Assembly: GCA_010015745.1 (NCBI GenBank)
Contig: ML978182.1
Location: 1 to 64,000 of the forward strand
Source: Setomelanomma holmii
Taxonomy: Eukaryota; Ascomycota; Dothideomycetes; Pleosporales; Phaeosphaeriaceae
Direction: 5' to 3'
DNA length: 64,000 nt
Of this stretch, positions 55,654 through 64,000 are shown in pieces (position 1 is the first letter of the stretch; the number at the start of each line of letters is the position of its first letter). The notes beneath the pieces are model-generated. The model did not search any database. It saw nothing but the letters and a program-made list of their open reading frames with translations, and was not told the origin of the DNA. A program made the position numbers and the translations under genes.

Positions 55654-56961
55654 TCATAGTTTGATCAGGCCCTCATACGTCTTCAAGAAAGTCTTCACAG
55701 AGTCTGCGAATTTGTCCAGCTCTTCCTGCGGTGTATCGAGAATGAGTGCGACACTACCTCGTTCCGTACTCCAAAAACCATCCTCCATCATCTCGAACCA
55801 GAACAATCTTCTCAAGTCCGGGTCCTCATCGCGATCCCTAAAGCTCTTCAGGTCCTTCTTCCCATTGTTCAGGAAATGAATCCCCAAGATGGTACCCAGC
55901 CCAGTAACAGTCATCTTAGTCCCCTGAGTGAGCTCCTGAAGTCGTTCGCGAAGTCTATCGCCTTGCGCATTGAACGTGCGACTGACCTCAGGTGTGTAAA
56001 CCTGCGATAGCCCGACATATCCCGCAGCCATACCGAGTGTATTGTTGTTGAAAGTACCAGAATGTCCCAGTGTCTTTGTCTCTCTAGGATCGTACACGCG
56101 CATGATGTCTTCTCGTCCTCCGAATGCGCCAAAAGCCACACCTCCGCCTAGAAATTTGCCTAGCGTGGTTATGTCTGGCTTCAGTCCTTCGAGTTCCTGG
56201 AGCCCACCGGGTGCGAGCCGACTTGTTTGGACTTCGTCGAGGATGAACACTGCACCAACCTTCTTCGCTGATGCTTGAACTTGGTGCAGGAAATCATGTG
56301 TGCCGACGATACATGGGCCACGACCTTGCATGCCCTCGATGAGGACTGCTGCCACGTCATCGAATTCTTCTATCTTTTTCCTTGTGTCCTCGATGTCGTT
56401 GTACTCTGCAATGATCCAGTCCTTCAGATCGACACAGTTCTCCGCTGGTCGATCTTCTGGGAAAGTAAAGCAGCCACCATGATAGCCGCCAGTGAACACC
56501 ACAACTTTCCGTTTTCCGGTGAAGCGCCTTGCACCCTGGATGGCGTGAAGGTTGGCTTCCGTACCAGAGTTGGTGAAGCGGACTAGGTCGAGGTTGTAGC
56601 GCTTGCATATCAGAGCCGCATGCTGTGTCTCTAATGTCGTAGTGCCGCCGAGATTGAGGCCAACATTCTGGATCGTTGAGATCAGGGTCTTTTGTATTAG
56701 CGGTTGGGAATGCCCGTATAGACCGGCAGTCATTTCTCCCACGAGATCCGTGTACGTGTGTCCATCTTCCGAAGTGACTTGATATCCTGTCCCACTCTTG
56801 AGGAACACGGGAAATGGTGGAGTGTGTAACAAGCTGCGCGTGTTGCCACCAGGTAAGCTTTTCACTGCTTGCTCGTGGAGGCTCAAACTCTTGCTATTCT
56901 TCTCCTTAAAACGCTCCTGCGCAGCGTGCAATGCGTCGGCAACTGTTTCGGTCTGAATCAT
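55654..56961 (-). CDS. class III PLP aminotransferase, glutamate-1-semialdehyde aminomutase-like
   Basis: A single intron-free exon of 435 codons, complete for the family. The fold-type I PLP enzyme landmarks are all visible: LPGGNTRS near the start, the TNSGTEANLHAIQGAR helix that binds the cofactor phosphate, GGYHG, the ILDEVQTSR strand (Asp pairs with the pyridine N), and the Schiff-base Lys K269 in TTLGKFLGGG, followed by HSGTFNNNTLGMAAG. The sequence is closer to glutamate-1-semialdehyde 2,1-aminomutase-type proteins than to ornithine or GABA aminotransferases. Fungi make haem precursors by the ALA-synthase route, so the natural substrate is unlikely to be glutamate-1-semialdehyde; an amino-acid or amine aminotransferase is more likely. 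Cytosolic; no targeting peptide seen. Confidence 0.92.
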   Translation of the reverse strand: MIQTETVADALHAAQERFKEKNSKSLSLHEQAVKSLPGGNTRSLLHTPPFPVFLKSGTGYQVTSEDGHTYTDLVGEMTAGLYGHSQPLIQKTLISTIQNVGLNLGGTTTLETQHAALICKRYNLDLVRFTNSGTEANLHAIQGARRFTGKRKVVVFTGGYHGGCFTFPEDRPAENCVDLKDWIIAEYNDIEDTRKKIEEFDDVAAVLIEGMQGRGPCIVGTHDFLHQVQASAKKVGAVFILDEVQTSRLAPGGLQELEGLKPDITTLGKFLGGGVAFGAFGGREDIMRVYDPRETKTLGHSGTFNNNTLGMAAGYVGLSQVYTPEVSRTFNAQGDRLRERLQELTQGTKMTVTGLGTILGIHFLNNGKKDLKSFRDRDEDPDLRRLFWFEMMEDGFWSTERGSVALILDTPQEELDKFADSVKTFLKTYEGLIKL

Positions 56962-58001
56962 AATGTTGAGTTCTGATGTCTTACAAGATGATCGTTGGTG
57001 GTAGATGCGCTCTGGATAGGTCGCTCTGAATGCGCTTATAGCTTCCTCGGGATCAGAGAAGGGCTTGGAGAGATTTGAAGCGTACTCCGTACTTTCCTTG
57101 TTGGCAAGTATTGTCTATCGTGGGTCCTTAGATGATGCTAGAGACATTGGCTCCATGATTGGACGGTGAGCTGAGAGCGCTCCACCCGAGCTCCGAAATG
57201 CAGTCCGAACACCGCCATCCCGACCTATGAGCTTCGGAGAATTTGTCGTCGCGAAGTTCTGCAATGAAGTCGTATACATGAACGCTAGTGCTTACGTTCT
57301 TCCTCAGATCAGGTGTAGCAAGTAAGTCATGAGGCAACGCAGCCGCATCCGCTTCCAATTCGATCCGGAAATCACCCGAGCTGACCTTCAACACGAAGAA
57401 GCCACGATGCGCGTTAGTTCAAGATTTAACAGCGCATTATCGTTTCAACATGCCGATGCACCTAGAACACCATCGCCAGTTATCACCGCATCAAGGCAAT
57501 GTCCCTGTTCCGATGCTGCATCGCAAAACGCCATTCCACACTCCCGCACATGGCACAGGCTGCCGCTAGTCCCAAAACGGAGAATGGTCATAGCAAGAAA
57601 CGTATGTTGATGCGGCGACGTGCATCGATGTGGGCAGTGCGCCCCGCGCAGTGAGCAACATTCGTTTTTGGATATTCTCGATTTACTGTATAGGGTAGGT
57701 TGGATCCATGGGTGTTGATCGCTGGACGAAGCATTGTCCGTTTCGGTATGCTGCACGCAGGATTTAAGGATGAGGCTGAACGTGCCGCAAGGTGCAGTGC
57801 TGCAAGGTGGGTATAGTGTGCGTGAACCTAATTACCTAGGCGCGTGATGGTGGGGCTATGTTGAGGTATCACGAACTCAGAATTGAGGTTCGCTCTGGGT
57901 TAAAAGTACTCCTACGGAATCCACCATGAATGATGCAAGAATACTGTACAGAACTGAGAGGTGATAACGAGAATTAAAGGTGAGAACAGAATTGAGAGAG
58001 A
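56962..58001. other. intergenic, no supported gene
   Basis: About 1 kb upstream of the aminotransferase and downstream of the next minus-strand gene. Short frames only. A clear repeat or RNA gene is not seen. Confidence 0.45.
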
Positions 58002-59371
58002 TCAGTAGTTTCGTCTCGACGACCTCATCTCCTGAGTACCCACATCTCGCTCGGATGTGGGCTTGCTTCTGTAACTGCTTGGCCCCATACTAGCGCTTCT
58101 CCGACTGCCACGAGATGTTGAGTGACCAAGACCGCTATCTCTCCGATGATCGACAGCAAGCTCCACAACCTCCGTCATGTCCTCCTCGTGTTTGAGCTCC
58201 GCCACGCTGTGGTCTTCCCAAATGTGCCGTATGAGGGCTTTGACGTCGCCACACACGGACGCGACGTTGCTATGATCTGAGCAAAGAACGCAAGAGTATT
58301 GTCCATCCGGACCGTCGCGGTGACACTTGACCACGAAGCGATTCGATACCTGGAAGACTCTTTCGCAGCCATTATCATTCTTGCAAATCTCCCATGCTTT
58401 GCCTGGGGAAAGATGTAAAGTGCGTTTACAGTGAGGACAGTAAGGCACAGGGTCTGATGTGATGCTTCCAGAGAGTGGTTGATCCCGATGTCGCTGGAGG
58501 TCGATTGAATATAGACAGTACAGACCATGTGGTGCCGTTTTCATGCCATACGACGTGGGTCCAGTCATGGATGTGGTATCAGTGTCCGTCCTTTCTGGTT
58601 TAGGCCTGCCACGCCACTCAAGAACTGTTGTGTTTACTGGACTCCCATCTCGTGGTCGTTGAGGCTCTTGGTACCTCACCAATGACGTCGACGAAGACGC
58701 TGTCGGATATGGTGCTGCGAAGGAAGCATTCGACCGGCCAACTGGTGAGTGGGATGAGCGGGGCATCGGTGGTAATGCGCCCTGTTGTCGCTGTACCTGC
58801 GCTGCAAGAATGTCTACCACTGATGTGCCTGCTGCTCGTGATGCTGCGACAAGGTTTGATAGCTGATGAGAGATCGAGTCGGAGGAGGTCGGGCCGTAGA
58901 GGAAGATGGTAACCAAGACACTTTGTAGTATGATGATCTGTGACTGTAATGCAGTTTGTGAGAACACTGGATCGGCCTATTAGCTTCGGAGTTCAGAAGT
59001 GCATAGTCAAATAGACATACCATCGCCCATGGCAAACTCAGGCCCGACTTTCTGCAAGCCTATCTCGAATTGGCGAGTGACAGCCGCCCTATCCATCGCC
59101 AAGTCTTCCTCCTTCCCGAGGTCTTCATCTTCGATGTACTCGATCCTTCGTGAAGGTGGATACCCTTTGGTCCTCAGGCTGATTTCGTAGTCTCTCTTCT
59201 CCTTAACTTTCAGGGTCTGATACAGATCTCTGGTGGCATCAAAGACATCCAACAACCTGTACACAAGCCCTTGCACGACGTTTGAGTGATCTGCAGCCGT
59301 ATTCTGCGTTCGTTAGCCTTCGTTCAAATTAGCATATCTGGCCCGAATAGAAGACTCACAATGACGCCCAT
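58002..59371 (-). CDS. Cys/His-rich fungal protein of unknown function
   Basis: Three exons: 59371-59360 (only MGVI), 59303-59021 and 58966-58002, introns 56 nt (GTGAGT...CGCAG) and 54 nt (GTATGT...CCAG); 419 aa. The phases and total (420 codons with stop) fit exactly, and the second acceptor was chosen for that reason. The N-terminal half is helical (GLVYRLLDVFDATRDLYQTLKVKEKRDYE, TALQSQIIILQSVLVTIF). After a Ser/Pro linker, residues about 255-350 contain four Cys/His clusters, CPHCKRTLH, ICKNDNGC, CHRDGPDGQYSCVLC, CGDVKALIRHIWEDH, likely zinc ligands. The C-terminus is Ser/Arg-rich. I recognise the layout as a fungal-only family but not a function; a ubiquitin- or DNA-related role is speculation. 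Confidence 0.75.
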
Positions 59372-60696
59372 TTTGTACCTGCTTTTCGCTTCAGTGATAT
59401 CAAACCGCTCTTGCTTTCGGGGAATAAGCGGTGCCTGATAGCTTAAAGGGACCGAAGCCCACGTCGGGCGTCTGGGCAGCCAGCAGACCCCACGATCTCC
59501 CACAAAAGCTCTGCCAACAGTACTCCAACGTTCCACTAGAACGTATGCCCGAGATGGCTGTCATGTTGCGTGATATACTTGTACAGCTGGCATAGCGCCA
59601 TTGGTCAAGATGCTTCAAGGAGTTCCTGATTGGAGTAAGCGACCGCAACGGCCCGCGCCAGGAACACACCCGCATGGTGTGACGTCAATTTCGCTGTGCG
59701 ATTGCGGAGAAAGTTTAGTGGGTGACTTGCATAGGCCGCCCACGCCGGGCCGTTTATTGCTTCTTTCGTTGGTTTGCTACCACTTTGGGCGGTGCAGCGA
59801 AGATAAGGACCATTCTCGGACTGTAAGGTGTTTTGTCAAGATCCAAACACGTAGATCAGACAGGGAACATTGCGAAAATCGGACTGTCACAACGGTTCGG
59901 CAGTTTTCGAGATACAGCTAAAAAATCAGATGCATGAGACGGCTGACACCAGTTTGCGGATGTGACAGCCCTTTCGACCACACCGCGACTAGCCCAGAAT
60001 TACTTGAGCAGAGAGTTCTGATGACGGAAGGGGCTTATATGCGTAAGCAACCCAAACCAACGGACATCATCGATTAACTCGGTCGCGACAGGATGCAATT
60101 AAGGCAGCACACGATGAGACGGCTGGCAACGACGCCAATCAATGCAAAGGTGATGGGGAACAAACTTCTGTAGGGCTTCCGCACCACAAAGTGCAGCAGC
60201 GGGGGACTAGTGCCTTGGCACGCCACACTCATCACAGCTTGCAGACAGGAGCCTGCGACAACCACCGCGAAACAACAAGACGTGCACAGTCTGCGGCAAC
60301 ATACTTTCTCATAAGTGCTACTCAATACGAGAGTCACTTGATTTGTGAAAGGGCACGATGCACTGCAGTTACCTGTGCCACGATACCACCTTCCTATCGT
60401 TGGAAGGCACAACGTACAGATGCACTCTGCCATGCGGAAGTAGCATGCACCGGCTGTTAGGCGCGACTACCTCAGCTGTCACGTTTCCGCCTTAGCCATG
60501 ACATAATCGCTTCCTCTTTGGTGTCAGCTGTCGCCTAACATTACAGTCTTTGTTCGCATGTTACCATCGCTTTCGGCCGAATTGGACTATCGCTTGACAA
60601 GAATATCATCCACTATCTTTACGAACGTCAAAAACTCGAATCACAGGAGGTCGCAAGAGTGCAAAGGGACGGAAGAAGGGAAAGGGCAGAAGCAAT
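59372..60696. other. divergent intergenic region
   Basis: This 1.3-kb stretch lies between the 5' ends of the Cys/His-rich gene and the interrupted gene. No supported gene. The part nearest 59372 must hold the promoter of the minus-strand gene. Confidence 0.45.
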
Positions 60697-62835
60697 GTGT
60701 CCAACATGACGCCGGTGCATAAAGGCAAGCAGCGGGCAGATTCGATCACAGACGAAGCTATAAGGGTGAAACAAAAGAAGACCACCATGACTCGCAGCAT
60801 CTGGTCAAGGAACACACACCGGCACTTGAAGAAACCCCTCAAGTCGCTATGCAGCACGACCGTGCCGCAACGTCGACCTCGCCGACTGGGCTAGACAACA
60901 CCGGGTCTTCTAGCTTGATCGAGGACCTGGCGCTGAACAGACGGCCCATGGCCTTTCAATTACGCTGTCCATGGCCGGAACATCCCGACAATGAGCCTCT
61001 GACGATGCCAGAGTTTCATGATCTTGTCCTCGGTATTGAGAAATACTGGAAACGGTCTCGCACGTTGTCGAGATGGAAATCTGTGAAGCCCGAAATTTGG
61101 CTGCCGATACTGAGTACCATTAGCAACGCAGCTCGTAAGCATACCAGAAGCGAGCTGGATAAGATGAACAATATCGACGTTCCTTACTGGAGAGATCTTT
61201 ATCCAACCTGGAATTTCCTCGACGTCACCGAGCTTGGCCCCAAGATGGGGCTTTGGAGCAGAGAAGACGTGCACAGGGACAACATTACGGGTGAACTATG
61301 GTTTGAGAGCAGGCTATAGAAATCTGATCCCGACAAGTCAAAGTTCGACATCGAAGGACTCCCGACTCCCAACCTCTCCGTGGCCGAGACAATGAGAGCG
61401 GAGGTCGAAAATAACCTGAGACACATTCTGGAAGAGATTCATAAGTTGTCTGAGTTATTCGAGGAGTCCGTTCAAGGTCGCCGGTATTTTGGCTGCATCG
61501 CTTTCACGATGTGGACTTTCGTCAATGAAATGAATGTGCACCTCAAGGACTGCACGGTACGTGTTTTGGCTTTTCTTCTCTCTAGCGAAAATCTAATCAG
61601 CATAGACCGAGCATTGACAGTTCCTGGCTCGCTGCGCAAACAGCCTACGAGGACGGGTAGTATCGCCGAGCAGAACGTTCCAATGTTTGAATCCACCAGA
61701 TCGCTTTCTACCACTGGAGCTCTAGTGCAAAGCTCCGAACCTCTCTTTACCATCGACCCGATTCGCAGATGCATACTCCAAAGGCGTCAGAAATTCTAGG
61801 AAGACCGGGCCAGAAGACTCAATCAAAAAGGAGAGGACGGGCAAGAACAATCAAGCTGGTTGAGCGATGAGGCTATCGCAGGCTTATATCAGCTGGAAGC
61901 TAATGAAACGGAAGAGATCACAGAAGAGCTCTTGGCACTGCGACGAGCAGGAGACGATACTCAAAATAGCGGGACACCTTTTCGACTTTCCTGCCTGGCA
62001 ACAGGCATCGAACGCAGATCCGAATGCGGAGGTGCACAACTACAGTGAAGGTGTCTACAGCGAGCATTCCCAAGCGGGAGCGCAGGCAGAGCAGAGTGAT
62101 ATGGAAATGCAAACGCAGCAGAACGACACGGACGCGCAAGAATGGCGCAGTGACACAGCAGAGTTGGGAAGCATGCAAAGTGAGGAGAGTTGGGATGCAA
62201 TGTCGCCGGACATGCAGTGGAAACGGTCGTTCAGCGATCCTGGACCAAGGAGACAAGAGAGAACAGAGTACGACAAAGAATCAGCGGCAGAAGCGCAAGA
62301 AAGCCTTTCGTTCGAGAAGCTTCAGGATCTTAATTTAGCTGAAACTAGCCCAGCTGGACAGGAACAAGCACGACGAGGTGAAGCGGAAGCACAGAAAGGC
62401 ACAGAAGACACAGCCGATCGCTCAGAGGAGCAGCTGCAGAATCCGAAGTTGGACGAGCCTGGCCAAGCTCAACAAGATCAAACACGGACAAGCGAAGCTG
62501 AAGCGCAGCCCGGGGCAGGAGGCGTATGGTACTGGATGCCAGACAAGCCTGCATCAGACCAAGAGCAGGCACAATCTGCGCACCAATACCGGCTGACAAA
62601 CGTGGAAGTCACCGATGTGAAGGATGACAAAAGGACGATTCTTGTCACGCTTTCGATCGATAAGTGTAGCATCACTCGTCCAGCTGAGCAAGAGCAGTCA
62701 CAGCCTGAGGGACGTTTTCGGCCGAGGATTGTGGAAGAGATCAGAGTCATCCTCGGCGAGACGTCGATTTTGGCAACGATTCACAAGGATGATCGCGGTA
62801 ACTCGAGGATTGTGAGGTCTGGATCGCAGCCGTGA
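60697..62835 (+). pseudogene. interrupted gene: in-frame TAG codons and frame changes, function unknown
   Basis: A coding-like stretch on one strand starting near ATG 60697 and ending at 62835. One frame carries natural protein from about 60750 to 61960 (NRRPMAFQLRCPWPEHPDNEPLT..., KSDPDKSKFDIEGLPTPNLS, EDRARRLNQK) but is broken by TAG at 61317-61319 and 61797-61799. Near 61960-61990 sense-like sequence moves to another frame (FDFPAWQQASNADPN to the end; Gln/Glu-rich, then a folded-looking TILVTLSIDKCSI...RIVEEIRVILGETSILATIH), with no usable GT donor in between. An early frame change near 60770 is also likely. Some breaks could be introns: 61269-61319 (51 nt, ends CTATAG) would remove the first TAG in phase. 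I judge decay or sequence error more likely than an intact gene. No family recognised. Confidence 0.5.
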
Positions 62836-62910
62836 TCGTGGCGCAGCACATAGTATTGAGCATAGTTTCATTTATAGCAACCAGAATTCATGCTTCTCGA
62901 TCCCATTTGT

Positions 62911-64000
62911 CTACTTCACAGCCCCTTCTTCCACATCCCCATTCACCGAGCCAGAGTCCGACCTCAGCGATTCCGTCCCACTCCCGTTCCCACCACGCGG
63001 CATCTCATCAACGGGCGTACCCGGCACACTCCCCTCCGCTACCGGCGCCTCAACCACAAACAAGCCCCCGCCTCCCTCCGCCTCACCACCCTGCAATATC
63101 TGGCTGTGTCTGCCATCCCTCGCGCTCAAATTCAGACTCTGTTGGCGCTGTCTCCGCTTGGGCAGCGGCGGCGGAGCTATTGAAGAAGTTGAGCTAGCAG
63201 CCGACGACTTTCGGCGCGACTGGACTTGCCTTCCTTCCTCATACGAGGCATTTGACGGTTTGCGGCGTGGCATGTCGTGGCTGGGTTGATTGTCTATCAC
63301 CAGATCTGAGGATAAGGGTGAGTTGGGGTGAGAGTGTGAAGACGAGGACGATGGCGTGGGTGCTTGGAGGTGTTCTGTGCTGCGCGTTTCGGCGAGGGAA
63401 GGGTGGGTCGGCGCGTGTGCAACTGGTTTGCGCTTTGCAATGTTGGCGAAGGTTGATGCTGCCGCTGGTATGGCCCATGTTTGGCGCTTTTCTGGGCGCG
63501 GGAGGGGTGTGCCTGGTGGTGGGAGCGGGTGGCCTCGCCCCATGGGTTCTGTGTGTGATTTTGAAATCGAGCTTTGCAGCTCTGGTCGGGTGGGGGCCTC
63601 TGCCTTGGGGCCACCCTCTGTCTGCTGACCTTCGGAGGTCGTTGGTCGTGTGTCAGAGCTTGTATTTCTTTGGTGGGAGGTTTTGCGCGCTGCTTGCGCA
63701 TTCTGCTTGGAGACCAGCCAGTTTCGCGCAGCTGCTGTAGCAGTGTTGAGCGATTGATTGAACATGGTCTTCTTATTTGGATGGGCGCTGCTAGCCGCTG
63801 CAGCAGCTGCAGCAGCGGCCGCAATCTCTTCTGCAGTTAGTTCTTTGGACTTCGCTCGGCTGTGCGATCCATCGAATGCTGGCAGAGGGGGTGACTCAGG
63901 CTGGGAGGGCGTCGATACATCCTCATCGGAAGTGGTGGCCAAGGCTGCTGTTGAATGTGCTTTCTCAGACCGTAGCGGCGAGCGCATTGGTGAGTGTAAT
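62911..64000 (-). CDS. C-terminal part (or whole) of a disordered Ser/Pro-rich protein, cut by window edge
   Basis: Open for 358 codons from an ATG at 63987, and still open to the end of the window, so the true start may lie outside. The protein is low complexity: SEKAHSTAALATTSDEDVSTPSQ, a run of 13 Ala (from about residue 57), then a short helical block FNQSLNTATAAARNWLVSKQN, PMGRGHPLPPPGTPLPRPEKRQTW, and long Ser-rich stretches ending in VVEAPVAEGSVPGTPVDE and an acidic tail. The block with AARNWLVSKQN is the only part that looks structured. Such tails terminate larger fungal trafficking or signalling proteins; I cannot name the family from this fragment. Confidence 0.6.
   Translation of the reverse strand, partial: LHSPMRSPLRSEKAHSTAALATTSDEDVSTPSQPESPPLPAFDGSHSRAKSKELTAEEIAAAAAAAAAASSAHPNKKTMFNQSLNTATAAARNWLVSKQNAQAARKTSHQRNTSSDTRPTTSEGQQTEGGPKAEAPTRPELQSSISKSHTEPMGRGHPLPPPGTPLPRPEKRQTWAIPAAASTFANIAKRKPVAHAPTHPSLAETRSTEHLQAPTPSSSSSHSHPNSPLSSDLVIDNQPSHDMPRRKPSNASYEEGRQVQSRRKSSAASSTSSIAPPPLPKRRQRQQSLNLSARDGRHSQILQGGEAEGGGGLFVVEAPVAEGSVPGTPVDEMPRGGNGSGTESLRSDSGSVNGDVEEGAVK

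Overview
The window reads as nuclear DNA of a filamentous ascomycete (Pezizomycotina). I would guess Dothideomycetes, but that is an inference from gene content and was not tested. The evidence is: many introns of about 45-65 nt with GT...AG ends, fungal-only families (Zn2Cys6 regulators with fungal-specific middle domains, a DUF8004-like protein, a GPI-type GH18/CBM18 chitinase, MFS drug/H+ antiporters), long low-complexity Ser/Thr/Pro tails, and widely spaced genes on both strands without operons. I saw no rRNA, tRNA, CRISPR array, transposase or viral gene.

Layout. 0.4-8 kb: a SelW-like Rdx thioredoxin-fold protein converges with an unknown membrane/coiled-coil protein; after 2.3 kb of apparent non-coding DNA comes a large DUF8004-like protein. 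8-15 kb: a doubtful small Cys-rich gene, a DHA1-type MFS transporter, a small unknown gene and a monocarboxylate-type MFS transporter. 15.8-19.3 kb: a Zn2Cys6 regulator whose zinc cluster is spread over three exons, converging at 60 bp with a BTB/POZ protein. 20-28.4 kb: a zinc-independent MDR oxidoreductase, the elongation factor Spt5, a classical SDR and a third MFS transporter. 28.4-39.8 kb: mostly gene-poor, with a secreted/membrane unknown, a decayed minisatellite and a second Zn2Cys6 regulator. 39.8-51.3 kb: a large cell-wall chitinase, a coiled-coil unknown and a patatin-type lipase. 52-64 kb: an AT-hook/membrane-tail protein, an RS-rich protein, a class III aminotransferase, a Cys/His-rich unknown, a broken or badly resolved gene with two in-frame TAG codons, and the end of a disordered protein running off the right edge.

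The genes do not form an obvious pathway. There is no PKS, NRPS or terpene backbone, so the transporters, oxidoreductases and regulators are not evidence of a metabolite cluster. Spt5 is core transcription machinery, the chitinase is cell-wall remodelling and the patatin protein is probably lipid mobilisation. Splice sites were read by eye: every spliced model keeps its phase and restores family motifs across junctions where motifs are recognisable. I did not find a convincing new system; the most unusual items are the in-frame retainable intron in the first zinc-cluster gene, the gene interrupted by TAG codons, the 25-26 bp decayed repeat and the repeat-built chitinase stalk.
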